Source: Oscillatoriales cyanobacterium (GTDB lineage Bacteria > Cyanobacteriota > Cyanobacteriia > Cyanobacteriales > Microcoleaceae). From it: DNA of 64,000 nucleotides. Below are positions 37,877-47,775 of the stretch, in pieces. The translations under genes and the position numbers were made by a program. The DNA lies in contig RDXX01000018.1 of NCBI GenBank assembly GCA_004292955.1, forward strand, positions 1-64,000. The letters run 5' to 3'. Position 1 is the stretch's first letter. Each line of letters begins with the position of its first letter. The notes beneath the pieces were generated by a model that saw only the letters and a list, made by a program, of their open reading frames with translations, did no database searches and was not told where the DNA came from.

Positions 37877-39262
37877 ATGATAGCAATAGCAATTTTAGCT
37901 GCTGGACGCGGCACGCGCATGAAATCTGACTTGCCCAAAGTTCTCCACGAATTGGGTGGTCGATCGCTAGTTGAGCGAGTCCTCCAAAGTTGTCAAGAAA
38001 TAGAAATTTCCCGGCGACTTGTTATAGTCGGTTATCGAGGTGAACTCGTTAAACAATCTCTGATGGAAGCTCATGAAAAATCGGACAATTCTCAATTTCC
38101 TCCCCTAGAATTTGTCGAACAAACCGAACAATTGGGAACCGGTCACGCCATCCAGCAATTGCTGCCTCACTTAAAGGGATTTCCAGGAGATTTGCTGGTA
38201 TTAAATGGGGATGTACCTTTGCTGAGGGCAGAAACTATCAAACAATTGATGGCAATTCACCAACAGCACCAAAACTCTGCTACTATATTGACAGCTAATT
38301 TGCCGAATCCTCAAGGATATGGGCGAGTATTTACTGACAGTCAAAACTTAGTCCAGCAAATTGTCGAAGACCGCGATTGTACAACAACTCAAAAGCAAAA
38401 CCAGCGAATCAATGCAGGTGTTTATTGTTTTCACTGGCCGCATTTAGAGAAAATTTTGCCAGATTTGAAAGCAGACAATGACCAAAAAGAATATTACCTA
38501 ACTGATACGGTAAGTATTCTCTCTCCCGTGATGGCGGTGGATGTTGAAGATTATCAAGAAATCTTGGGAATTAACGATCGCAAACATTTAGCCACAGCTT
38601 CCGATATTTTGCAAGCGCGGGTAAAGGATAAGTGGATGAAAGCGGGCGTGACGCTGATCGATGCCAACAGCATCACGATCGACGATACCGTAGAGTTGCA
38701 GGCGGATGTCGTAATTGAACCGCAAACTCACTTGCGGGGTAAAACTTCGATCGCCTCTGGGAGTCGCATCGGGCCCGGTAGTTTGATTGAAAACAGTCAA
38801 ATCAAGGAAAACGTGACTGTGCTTTATTCAGTAATTTCGGACAGTATTGTGGCAGAAAATGCGCGAATTGGCCCCTACGCACACCTGCGGGGACACGCGC
38901 AAATAGGCGCCAACTGTCGCGTGGGCAATTTTGTAGAATTGAAAAATACTCAAATTGGCGATCGAACTAATGTCGCTCACTTGTCTTATTTAGGCGACGC
39001 GACTTTGGGAGAAAAAGTCAACATCGGCGCTGGGACAATTACCGCCAATTACGACGGCAAAAATAAGCACAAAACTCAAATAGGCGATCGTACTAAAATC
39101 GGTGCAAACAGCGTGCTAGTTGCACCGATAACTGTGGGGGAAGATGTGACTGTGGCCGCAGGTTCTGCGGTGACGGAAGATGTGCCGAATGATTGTTTAG
39201 TAATTGCCCGTTCCCGCCAAGTTGTCAAACCAGGTTGGAAGTTGAAAGATGGAAACAAATAA
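37877..39262 (+). CDS. glmU: Bifunctional UDP-N-acetylglucosamine pyrophosphorylase / glucosamine-1-P N-acetyltransferase GlmU
   Basis: '[32 protein letters not shown]', left-handed beta-helix hexapeptides, '[35 protein letters not shown]'. Confidence 0.97.
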   Translation: MIAIAILAAGRGTRMKSDLPKVLHELGGRSLVERVLQSCQEIEISRRLVIVGYRGELVKQSLMEAHEKSDNSQFPPLEFVEQTEQLGTGHAIQQLLPHLKGFPGDLLVLNGDVPLLRAETIKQLMAIHQQHQNSATILTANLPNPQGYGRVFTDSQNLVQQIVEDRDCTTTQKQNQRINAGVYCFHWPHLEKILPDLKADNDQKEYYLTDTVSILSPVMAVDVEDYQEILGINDRKHLATASDILQARVKDKWMKAGVTLIDANSITIDDTVELQADVVIEPQTHLRGKTSIASGSRIGPGSLIENSQIKENVTVLYSVISDSIVAENARIGPYAHLRGHAQIGANCRVGNFVELKNTQIGDRTNVAHLSYLGDATLGEKVNIGAGTITANYDGKNKHKTQIGDRTKIGANSVLVAPITVGEDVTVAAGSAVTEDVPNDCLVIARSRQVVKPGWKLKDGNK

Positions 39263-39282
39263 CTAGGTTTGTAGTGAAGACT

Positions 39283-40077
39283 TTAGCCGACAGAATTTTC
39301 ACTCTGACTGCAATCATCACTACAAATACTTTCGTGCGATCGCGCGTGGAGGTAGTTGTTAATCGCTTTGGCGATTTCTACTTGCTTGTAAGGGCTCATA
39401 GTGTGGGGAAGGGATATGCGATCTCCTCCACTAACTAACAGTCTAACTTGGTACCAAACATCATGATCCCGATCTTTTGTGCGATCGACTTCCACCCCAT
39501 AAATCTCGAACAGAGAGCGTTTAATTACTTTACGGGCCAACAAACCCCGCCGTTTAACAGTCAAGGTGTTGGAAGTTCCATCGAAGCTGTAGGTTTCTTT
39601 ATTTCCCAAGGCGATGACTCCGACTCCTGCGAGCAAAAATATGCCTCCTGTCCATCCCAACCAGCGATCGTCTTGGCTTAAGCGCAGCAAGCGAGATTTT
39701 GCATTTTTAAGATAAAAATTGATGTCCGAAGCAGCAGCGTCTTTATTCCCCCAGTTAGTCGAGTTAGCACTAAAAGGAACATCGCCAACATTCGTCACAA
39801 GTACAACTCTGCTTTTGGAGCCAAATCTTTCTACTTTAGCTCCCTGCAAAGCAGCAAGCTGAATTTCTTGGATGTTCGATCCCAGTAAGTGCGATCGCAC
39901 CAACTGACAATTTCCTTGTTTTTCGTGCGATCGCTGGCAGCTCAAAGTTGCTGCATGATAGTCAAAAGTCAGCCCGATCAGTCCAAATGTCATTAATAAA
40001 CAACTAGGGAACCAAAAATCTAATATGCTTTTAGTCTGAATTATTAGTTCCGTTGCTGTGTACTTGATTATTTTCAT
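39283..40077 (-). CDS. Hypothetical membrane protein, founder-like member of a local paralog family
   Basis: 'YSFDGTSNTLTVKRRGLLARKVIKRSLFEIYGVEV' and 'LSCQRSHEKQGNCQLVRSHLLGSNIQEIQL' shared with neighbours. Confidence 0.7.
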   Translation of the reverse strand: MKIIKYTATELIIQTKSILDFWFPSCLLMTFGLIGLTFDYHAATLSCQRSHEKQGNCQLVRSHLLGSNIQEIQLAALQGAKVERFGSKSRVVLVTNVGDVPFSANSTNWGNKDAAASDINFYLKNAKSRLLRLSQDDRWLGWTGGIFLLAGVGVIALGNKETYSFDGTSNTLTVKRRGLLARKVIKRSLFEIYGVEVDRTKDRDHDVWYQVRLLVSGGDRISLPHTMSPYKQVEIAKAINNYLHARSHESICSDDCSQSENSVG

Positions 40078-40664
40078 TTACTTCACCTTTTAAATCCAAA
40101 ACTGATGTTACAGATCGACTTCCCGACCAGGCTACGTCAAATTGTTAAGTTATATATTATTGGAAGCGATCCTATAGGATAACCCTTTTTATCTTGCTAA
40201 TAGGCTAGCACTAAAATGTCTAACCGACAACAAATGTCGCGAGTTCACCTGCGGCTGCGTTTCAGATAGCTTTCCGTGATTTAAGGACAGGAATATTAAA
40301 AAATATTAATTATCTCATTGGGAGTGAAACGTTAGCTTTCTAGCGCGATCGTACAGGAAGTAATGGCAAACAAAAATGAAGAAAACTTTATAATGTAACA
40401 GAATGTAAAGTTTATTGGCGCCTACCTAAGTATCGTTAATTATTGATTTGGGCGATTAGCCCAGAGGGATAGCTGCGCCGCGCGTACTTAAAGTCGCAGG
40501 TGCATTCATTTAGTGCGATCGCTTGTCCAAATAGCTGCAAATGGAGTCAGCCATTTTTTGTTGTTTTTGCTTTCTGCTGTTAAAGTACATCTTGGGTTGA
40601 GATAACATTAACAGACAAAAATAGTAGCGAATACCTTAATTTTTATATTTTCCAGTACCTACTT

Positions 40665-41283
40665 CTACTCATAAATCTCGCAATAGAAGTATCCGGTAAA
40701 ATTATTCACCCACCAACCCCGTTGTTCAACAGTCATTTTACCGAAAGTTTTATCAAAGCTATAGATTTAATTTTTCGCGCTTCCAAACATATTCTAATAC
40801 CCCCGTCACCACACATATGCTCCCTAATGTCCATAGAAACCAACGATCGTCTTGACTTACATTCAACGATTTGCGATCGGGATTTGCAACAAAATCATTG
40901 ATTTTATTAGCAATATCATTTTTATCCCCCCAAGCAGTGTAGCCATCCGTAAACGGAATTTCCCCCGATTTGGTTAACAGTTCAACTCTGGTGCTACGCT
41001 TCCTACCTGTGGTAACTTTGCCTCCCACTAAATTATCCAGAGATATTTCTTGAATATTTGAACCCAAAAAGCTCCATCCTGTGAGTTTACAATTGCCTTG
41101 TTTAGATTCTATGCGTTGGCAACTTAGAGTTGTATTTGTTGCATTAAAAGCCAGCCACAATCCAATGAGAATGAAGGGCAAGCTAGATAACAAGTCCAGC
41201 CAGATGTTAGATCTTGTAATTTTTAGTTCATTAAAAGGCGTTCCCTTGAGTTTTTTCATGAGTTCATTTTTTTGATGACACAA
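40665..41283 (-). pseudogene. Frameshifted paralog of the 39283..40077 gene
   Basis: ORF 40759..41283 stops at 'WKREKLNL*'; in another frame the DNA continues 'IYSFDKTFGKMTVEQRGWWVNNFTGYFYCEIYE*', homologous to the C-terminal half of its paralogs. Confidence 0.75.
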
Positions 41284-41332
41284 AAGCTTGAATAGGTATT
41301 TTCTCTATTGTGTCCATTTTATCATGCACAAA

Positions 41333-41836
41333 TTATTTGACAATGCCTCGGGTGCACTTGCTTGGCAAAGATATTGCTTCAGTGCTATGACTGCGATCGC
41401 ACGTCGAGACATAGCTGCGGATTAAGTCAGCCATTTGGCATTGTTCTGTTACTGAATTGCTTCTCAAACAAATGCGATCGCACCCCAACATCAATAACTC
41501 AACATAGTAGCTATAATTTCCGTCGCCATCTTCTATTTCGGCTAATTCCACCGCACAAATATCGCGAATTGAGCGTTCAGTAACATGATTAAGCGACAAA
41601 CCCCGTCGTTTAACGGTCATTTTCCCCAAAGTTTTATCAAAGATATAAATTTCAGATATCGCGCCATCCAACAAACACAGGGAGAATAACAGAAATATGC
41701 CTCCACCGATCCAGTTGGATGCCAAGATGATCTGCAATAATCCAATTATAATGAAGGGAGAAATTAAGACTAAACCGTCCCAGATGCTAGAGTTTTGAAT
41801 TATTAGTTTAGTTGGTGTTTGCTTGAGAACTTTCAT
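41333..41836 (-). CDS. Hypothetical membrane protein, paralog
   Basis: 'IYIFDKTLGKMTVKRRGLSLNHVTERSIRDICAVEL'. Confidence 0.7.
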   Translation of the reverse strand: MKVLKQTPTKLIIQNSSIWDGLVLISPFIIIGLLQIILASNWIGGGIFLLFSLCLLDGAISEIYIFDKTLGKMTVKRRGLSLNHVTERSIRDICAVELAEIEDGDGNYSYYVELLMLGCDRICLRSNSVTEQCQMADLIRSYVSTCDRSHSTEAISLPSKCTRGIVK

Positions 41837-41910
41837 AAGCTTATCCTGTTATTTTTGAGAACGATCTAAATTACTGATTTCTCTGCTGTACGCAATTTGT
41901 TATGCACGGA

Positions 41911-42171
41911 TTATTTAGTCCGGCGGCCGACGAGCGCCATCTTGGTATTGCCAACAGCCTTGACAGCATAAGCATCGCCCGGAAGCACCTGCAAAGCTCT
42001 GTTAAAATTGATTAAAGCCGTTTGATAGTCTCTTTGCGCGTAGCAGACATAGCCAAGTTTTATTAATTTTTTAAATTCATCTTTGTTACCGGGTACAGAT
42101 GCTGCATCAAGTCGAGGAGATGGCTGAGTACCCGGAGATGATTCTTGAGTTGCTGGTGGGTGGGGAAACAT
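41911..42171 (-). CDS. Short TPR-like protein
   Basis: 'LGYVCYAQRDYQTALINFNRALQVLPGDAYAVKAV', near-identical motif in the 42994..43572 product. Confidence 0.6.
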   Translation of the reverse strand: MFPHPPATQESSPGTQPSPRLDAASVPGNKDEFKKLIKLGYVCYAQRDYQTALINFNRALQVLPGDAYAVKAVGNTKMALVGRRTK

Positions 42172-42193
42172 CGGTTTGTTGAGTCTAAGTGCA

Positions 42194-42952
42194 TCAATCT
42201 TGATAATCTGAACCTCGCTTTCCCATCATTCCCCAATAAGCCACACCGTAAAGTTGAGCAGCCTGCATTGCTTCCTCGTCATAGCCTTGAGCTTTGAACA
42301 AAGCCTCGGCCTCTTTGAGATAGCCCATTGCTTGTTCTTTATTGTTGGTTGCATCTTGAACCATCAAAGCTAATCCCAATTTCATGCGAGCATCAGCATC
42401 ATTAGCATCACTTTTAATTGCTGTTTTCCAGTGGGTAATTTCCTCTTCTATAGTGTCCCATTTGAGTTCGTTAGAGTTATCTGTGGGAAAGCCGTCAAGA
42501 CCATAATTTCTAATATTCAAGAATGTCGCAATGACTTCGGCTGTTTTGTGCTTGCTTCCTAAACCAGTGCTGAAACTAGAAGTTAGAGGAACACGTCTCT
42601 TACCTGAGTTCAACACCAGACATACACGATAGGTATTGCTCTCACTGCTCGACATCTCCTGTATTTCCACGCCTGAAATATCTTGAAGCAGGTGTTTGAT
42701 AAGTTTCGTTTTGGCAATCAGTGGTTTATGCCGCTTGATAGTCAGATGACCGAGACTTTTATCAAAGGCAATGGTTTCTATCTCGACAAATATCACCAAT
42801 AGCAAACCAACGACAGCAAATAAATAAAGGAAAAAACTGCCAGAAGACAAACCTCCAAATACGCCTACTAATAAAAAACTCCCCCCAACAAATAGCTGCA
42901 TCCAAAATGCGAACATTTCTACGAGTTCTAGTTTGTCTGATGTATGTTTCAT
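42194..42952 (-). CDS. Membrane protein with TPR-like C-terminus, paralog family
   Basis: 'IAFDKSLGHLTIKRHKPLIAKTKLIKHLLQDISGVEI' plus TPR-like C-terminus. Confidence 0.65.
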   Translation of the reverse strand: MKHTSDKLELVEMFAFWMQLFVGGSFLLVGVFGGLSSGSFFLYLFAVVGLLLVIFVEIETIAFDKSLGHLTIKRHKPLIAKTKLIKHLLQDISGVEIQEMSSSESNTYRVCLVLNSGKRRVPLTSSFSTGLGSKHKTAEVIATFLNIRNYGLDGFPTDNSNELKWDTIEEEITHWKTAIKSDANDADARMKLGLALMVQDATNNKEQAMGYLKEAEALFKAQGYDEEAMQAAQLYGVAYWGMMGKRGSDYQD

Positions 42953-42993
42953 GATTTTGTGTTGAGTTAATGTTAAGTGAATGTTGATGTGGA

Positions 42994-43572
42994 TTATTTG
43001 CTATTTGATTGGGCGATCGCCTTTTTGGTATCTTCAACACCCTTCAGGGCCTCAGCATCGCCGGGATTCGCTTGTGCAGCTCTGTTAAAATTGATTAAAG
43101 CTGTTTGATAATCTCCCTTTGCATAGGCTAATTTCCCAAGCTGCATCGATTGTTTGAAGTCATATTGTTGACCGCCAACAGTACCAAAACTAGGCTCAGA
43201 AGCAGGAGATTGCTCTTGACTTGGTGATGCACCAGCGTTGAAATCAGAAGGAAAAGGAGAGGGTGATTGTTCGCTAGCTCCAGGCATGAACATACCAAGC
43301 ATCGGCCCAACAGAACTTGCAAGATTTGAAACGAACTGGAAGCCTGCAAATAAATACATTGGCACTACAACAAGCTGCATGAAAAATGTCTTTCTGATTT
43401 TTGGATTGCTCCAATTCTTTATATAAAAAAATAATCCAGCAAATGGAACCAGCAAGTAAAGCACTCCCCAAAGATATTCTTCTCGAAAAGCTTGAGTTAA
43501 TCCCCAGATATTACCAACAACACTTAAAACTAAACCTAGAGCAAAAAATAAGCCGATCGCAATTCCAGACAT
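42994..43572 (-). CDS. Membrane + TPR protein
   Basis: N-terminal TMs and 'GKLAYAKGDYQTALINFNRAAQANPGDAEALKGVEDTKKAI'. Confidence 0.7.
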   Translation of the reverse strand: MSGIAIGLFFALGLVLSVVGNIWGLTQAFREEYLWGVLYLLVPFAGLFFYIKNWSNPKIRKTFFMQLVVVPMYLFAGFQFVSNLASSVGPMLGMFMPGASEQSPSPFPSDFNAGASPSQEQSPASEPSFGTVGGQQYDFKQSMQLGKLAYAKGDYQTALINFNRAAQANPGDAEALKGVEDTKKAIAQSNSK

Positions 43573-43769
43573 TTTCTATTTCTCCGCTTGATGTATAGTT
43601 GTTTTGCAAACTGTAAAGGTAAGGATTGAAACGCATTTTCAACCCGAAACTCTTTTGGCTGTTTGCTGTGTTAAAAATAGATTAGTGGTGAATCCAGTCC
43701 GATCGCGCACAGCGAATGTTAGGATTTTGGTTAGGAATTTGACTAGGAACTCGATCGCGACTGCCACAA

Positions 43770-45020
43770 ATGACACCCTCAAACCTCGATCGACCCGAAG
43801 AACCGTTTGTACGGGCAATTTACGACTGGGACATCGAAAAGCTCTACAGCGACTTAGCCAATGCCAAACTAGAATTCGCCCCCCACACCCGAAGAGGGCT
43901 GACACCCGTGGAAAAAAGGCACTTGTGCGGCTTGCTGTGCGGTTACAGCCCCGCCGAGATGGCGGTACTTCTTAACAAACAAATCAAGGGTGTAGAGGTT
44001 GACTTATCCAAAACCTTGTACCGATACATAGAAATATTGACAAATCGACCCCGAAATGCGCTCAAAAATTGGAGGGATGCGATCGACTGGCTGGTAATAG
44101 CCGGGTATAAAAAACAACCAAAAACCTCATCCGGCGCAGTCTTAAAAGCCACTCTCCACCATTCAGACAGCATTCTCTCGGCTGCGATCAGTCCCGACGG
44201 ACAATTACTAGCAACCGGTTCTCACGACAGTACAGTGAAAGTTTGGAGTTTGCACAGCGGGGAACTGCTGCGGACTATTTGCGGACATTCAACCGCCGTG
44301 TTGCTAGTTGCTTTCAGCCCCGCTAGCAAAACGCTGCTGACGCGATCGCGCGCGGGTACAGTCAAACTGTGGAACCTGCAAAATGGAGAACAGATGAAGC
44401 GTTTAGCAGACGTACACCGCCACGAATCTGTCGCTGTGAGTCCCGACTGGCAAATTTTGGCGATCGGCACCACCTGTGGCACTGTCAAGCTGCAACACCT
44501 CAACAGCGGCCAACTGCTGCAAGTTTTGAAAGGCTATCAAGGAGATGACATAAGTGCGATCGCCCTGAGTCCCAACGGCAAAATGTTAATAGCCAGCGGG
44601 CTGAATGCAACCAGCGGTTTCTGTCGCGCTACCGTCACTTTGTGGGAATTACCGGGGGGAGAAGTGCGGCGAACATTTGGTAGCGAAAATTATGTAGCAA
44701 TTACTCCAGACAGCCAAATTCTAGTCTGTCATTCCAACAAAACGATCGCCCTGTGGAATTTGGAAACAGGCGAATTATTGCATTCGGTGCAAACCGGAAT
44801 TCGCATCACTTCCGCCGCCGCCATTAGCCCCGACGGGAAATATTTTGCTGTGGGCTGTTTTGACGGTACTGTTAGGCTTTGGAATTTGCGCGGCCAATTG
44901 CTGCACGCTTTGGAAGGACATTCGGGCCCGGTGTCGGCGGTGGCGATCGGGCAGTTGGGCGACACTCTGGTTAGCGGTAGCGATAATGGTACAGTTAAAG
45001 TTTGGCAGTTGCGAATTTAA
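43770..45020 (+). CDS. WD40-repeat protein with N-terminal HTH-like domain
   Basis: Multiple 'SPDGQLLATGSHDSTVKVWSLHSGELL' repeats; N-terminal 'LTPVEKRHLCGLLCGYSPAEMAVLLNKQIKGVEVDLSKTLYRYIEIL'. Confidence 0.85.
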   Translation: MTPSNLDRPEEPFVRAIYDWDIEKLYSDLANAKLEFAPHTRRGLTPVEKRHLCGLLCGYSPAEMAVLLNKQIKGVEVDLSKTLYRYIEILTNRPRNALKNWRDAIDWLVIAGYKKQPKTSSGAVLKATLHHSDSILSAAISPDGQLLATGSHDSTVKVWSLHSGELLRTICGHSTAVLLVAFSPASKTLLTRSRAGTVKLWNLQNGEQMKRLADVHRHESVAVSPDWQILAIGTTCGTVKLQHLNSGQLLQVLKGYQGDDISAIALSPNGKMLIASGLNATSGFCRATVTLWELPGGEVRRTFGSENYVAITPDSQILVCHSNKTIALWNLETGELLHSVQTGIRITSAAAISPDGKYFAVGCFDGTVRLWNLRGQLLHALEGHSGPVSAVAIGQLGDTLVSGSDNGTVKVWQLRI

Positions 45021-45095
45021 GATCGTTGAGGTGAATGGTGATGATTAAATTATTATAGTATAATTGATTTAAGGTTTTTTAGAGGGGCCCAGACA

Positions 45096-45308
45096 ATGAA
45101 CGTTACCCTAAAACCCGAACAAGAAAATTACGTGCGATCGCAATTACAAGCTGGCAACTATGACAGCGTTCAAGAACTAATTAGCGAAGCATTACCACTG
45201 CTAGAAGAAAGAAATCGCGCATTGAAACAGCAGCGTCTGGCAGCACTCAGACAAAAAATTGCTAGCGGTACTGAGCAAATTGCTCAAGGAAAAGTGACGG
45301 TGAAGTAG
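45096..45308 (+). CDS. ParD/CopG-like type II antitoxin, apparently orphan
   Basis: 'MNVTLKPEQENYVRSQLQAGNYDSVQELISEALPLLEER'. Confidence 0.85.
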   Translation: MNVTLKPEQENYVRSQLQAGNYDSVQELISEALPLLEERNRALKQQRLAALRQKIASGTEQIAQGKVTVK

Positions 45309-45311
45309 TTT

Positions 45312-45429
45312 GGGAGCATCTCAGTTTTGCATTTACAGTGCTGTCCCCGCTCGCGTGCTTTTATACGCTTTGCTGTGCGGGGACAGCACTGTGAAGAAAA
45401 AATGCTTCTTGCAAAACTGAGATGCTCCC
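45312..45429. mobile_element. 118-bp MITE with 20-bp perfect TIR and 8-bp TSD (AGTAGTTT)
   Basis: GGGAGCATCTCAGTTTTGCA ... TGCAAAACTGAGATGCTCCC; AGTAGTTT at 45304..45311 and 45430..45437. Confidence 0.9.
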
Positions 45430-45536
45430 AGTAGTTTTTGCCAGATTGCAGGAAAAAATTCGCTTAATTTCTGAGTCTGGAGCCGGAATGAGTCGGCGAT
45501 CTTTGCTAAACTAGATTCAGAGCTAATACAAAAACT

Positions 45537-45860
45537 ATGATAACAGCACCTGCCGGATGGAAACCCCGCCACATCTCTGACAAATACAAAAAAACTCCGA
45601 TTTCTCCCGAAGAGAAAGCAAAACAAAAAGCTGAAAGCCAAGTGCGGTGGCAGCGCTGTCGCCCGATTTTTGAACGAGTCCGCGACGAACTCATGGCGAC
45701 TCACTACAATTGGTACGTTGTTATCGATCCTGATAGTGGCGAATATTTTGTTGAGAAAGATCAACTCGTCGCTTTTGGGAAGCTGTTAACAAATTCTCCC
45801 CAAAAACTAATGGTTGTTCGGCGCTTGAATGAGACCGGAGTTTGTGGCAGTATTTTATGA
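45537..45860 (+). CDS. Hypothetical protein (DUF5678-like 'WYVVIDPDSGEYFV')
   Basis: Overlaps the start of the next ORF; family name from memory. Confidence 0.6.
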   Translation: MITAPAGWKPRHISDKYKKTPISPEEKAKQKAESQVRWQRCRPIFERVRDELMATHYNWYVVIDPDSGEYFVEKDQLVAFGKLLTNSPQKLMVVRRLNETGVCGSIL

Positions 45861-46222
45861 TTCAAGGAAAGTTTGATGAAGAGACAAATCAACTATTTTT
45901 TGAAATAAGTTTGGTAGCGGCTGATGGGGAAGTCATATTTGCGGATGCGCTTCTAGATACGGGATTCAGCGGTTGGTTGGCGATAAACAGCCAAGATTTA
46001 GATTTTAATTGGCTGCTTGTAGATGATGAATACCCCATGAAGACTGCACGAGGAGAAGGTACTTTTAATATTTATATCGGCACTGTGCAAATTGACGGTC
46101 AAGAATTTAATATTCCTGTGGTAGCAGGAGATGAGATACCAGAAATTATCATCGGGATGGAATGGCTGAAAACTAAACGGTTAGTGGTAGATTTGGCGGC
46201 GGGAATCCTGACTTTGGGGTGA
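45857..46222 (+). CDS. Clan AA (retropepsin-like) aspartic protease
   Basis: 'DALLDTGFSGWLAI' D(T/S)G motif and 'IIIGMEWL'. Confidence 0.8.
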   Translation: MIQGKFDEETNQLFFEISLVAADGEVIFADALLDTGFSGWLAINSQDLDFNWLLVDDEYPMKTARGEGTFNIYIGTVQIDGQEFNIPVVAGDEIPEIIIGMEWLKTKRLVVDLAAGILTLG

Positions 46223-46375
46223 AGTTTTTGGCTCGTTACGGGATAGCTACCGTTCGTTTTAATATCAAGTCCGAATCGGAACGAGGCTACCGGACATGAT
46301 ATTAAACTAACGCCGATCGAGATTCCCGACAACTCCTGCGAAGTCGGGAATCTAAACCACCGCTTCTATGCAAAT

Positions 46376-47368
46376 TTAAGCAACAAAAACTAACGTTCCC
46401 TTGTTTGTTTCCAAAGTATCGCCCATTTCCGTACCGTTGTGAAAAGCACCGAGAATGATCTCGCTAGTTTTGCCGATCGCGATCGCACCATTAGCATCAA
46501 TCCCGATCGCACCAAAATCCCGCTTGCGATCGTCAGCTTCCGCAAAAGAACGCTCAAAAGCAGCTTTCAAACTCAAACCATCCGTTACCCGAATCACAAT
46601 TCGCGCCGCCAAACACTCATCCATGATGTGCTCGCCGATACCCGTACAGCTAACCGCCGCATTGCCCGTCGCGTAATTTCCCGCAGGCATTGCGGAGTCG
46701 CTAACCCGCCCGATGCGCTCAAAACCCTTGCCGCCAGTTGATGTTCCAGCAGCCAAGCGTCCCTGAGTATCCAAAGCTACAACGCCGATCGTGCCAACAC
46801 CCGCAGGTTCCGCGACCACATTAGCCATTGCTCTGTTAAAATTGCCTTGGCGTTCCTGCATCCACTCGTGCAACCGCAAATCCGTCATCGGATCGTAAAT
46901 CGGTAAGTGAAGTTCTCGCAGCAATTCCGCCGCACCGTAATCTGAGAGTACGCGATCGTCCGAAGTCTGCAAAAATTGAGCAAGTTCGATCGGATTTTGA
47001 ACCCGAGCCACATTAATTGTGCCGCTGAAACGCTGCGCCAAACCGTCCATCAGCGAAGCACTCATCCGAATTTGCCCGTCCGACTGTACCACAGAACCCG
47101 TGCCCGCATTAAATCGCGGGTCATCTTCCAACAACCGACAGCCCTGCACTACTGCATCTACGGCACTTGCGCCATTTTTCAGCAGCGGATACACTGCCTC
47201 CAAAACATCGTAAAGCGACTTCCGCACCGCTTCAATTCCGCCCTTGCTTTGCAGACAACTACCGGCACCGCCGTGAATAACTAGCTTTGGTTGCACCTGT
47301 TGCGATGCCATACTTCTAACCGTGAAATTTTTCCTTTGCAATCTTAGCCTCAGTTTGGCAAATGGCAA
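46376..47368 (-). CDS. Isoaspartyl peptidase/L-asparaginase
   Basis: 'PKLVIHGGAGS', 'NAGTGSVVQSDGQIRMSASLMDG', 'GTIGVVALDTQGRLAAGTSTGG' Ntn-hydrolase motif. Confidence 0.93.
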   Translation of the reverse strand: MPFAKLRLRLQRKNFTVRSMASQQVQPKLVIHGGAGSCLQSKGGIEAVRKSLYDVLEAVYPLLKNGASAVDAVVQGCRLLEDDPRFNAGTGSVVQSDGQIRMSASLMDGLAQRFSGTINVARVQNPIELAQFLQTSDDRVLSDYGAAELLRELHLPIYDPMTDLRLHEWMQERQGNFNRAMANVVAEPAGVGTIGVVALDTQGRLAAGTSTGGKGFERIGRVSDSAMPAGNYATGNAAVSCTGIGEHIMDECLAARIVIRVTDGLSLKAAFERSFAEADDRKRDFGAIGIDANGAIAIGKTSEIILGAFHNGTEMGDTLETNKGTLVFVA

Positions 47369-47375
47369 GACATTC

Positions 47376-47531
47376 TTAATTTTCTGTGCTATTACGGCGG
47401 CGGCGACAGCGATCCGAGCAGTATTTCACCTCATCCCAGCAGTCGGCCCATTTTTTGCGCCAAGTAAAAGGTCGATCGCACACCGGACACATCTTAGTCG
47501 GTAAATCGGACTTCAATCGTTGCTTTGCCAT
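47376..47531 (-). CDS. DUF2256-like small zinc-finger protein, 51 aa (not in ORF track)
   Basis: Hand translation MAKQRLKSDLPTKMCPVCDRPFTWRKKWADCWDEVKYCSDRCRRRRNSTEN*. Confidence 0.85.
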   Translation of the reverse strand: MAKQRLKSDLPTKMCPVCDRPFTWRKKWADCWDEVKYCSDRCRRRRNSTEN

Positions 47532-47585
47532 GCTAATTTTGACAGTAGGTAAATTAACTATAGTCTTTCTTAATTATTTGAGGGA

Positions 47586-47645
47586 ATGGGGAATCGGGAA
47601 TCGGGAATCGGGAATCGGGAATCGGGAATCGGGAATCGGGAATGG
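47586..47645. repeat. STRR (GGGAATC)n
   Basis: 7-bp units read directly. Confidence 0.9.
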
Positions 47646-47699
47646 TTACTGGTTACTGGTTACTTGTTACTTGTTAGTGATTTTTCTAATAGCCAATGC

Positions 47700-47775
47700 C
47701 CAATTACCAATTACCAATTACCAATTACCAATTACCAATTACCAATTACCAATTACCAATTACCAATTACCAATG
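47700..47775. repeat. STRR (CAATTAC)n abutting the trmJ start codon
   Basis: 7-bp units read directly. Confidence 0.95.

Noticed and set aside
43604-43975. 123-aa plus-strand ORF overlapping the WD40 gene start
   Set aside because: Arg/Thr-rich out-of-frame ORF with no domain signal.
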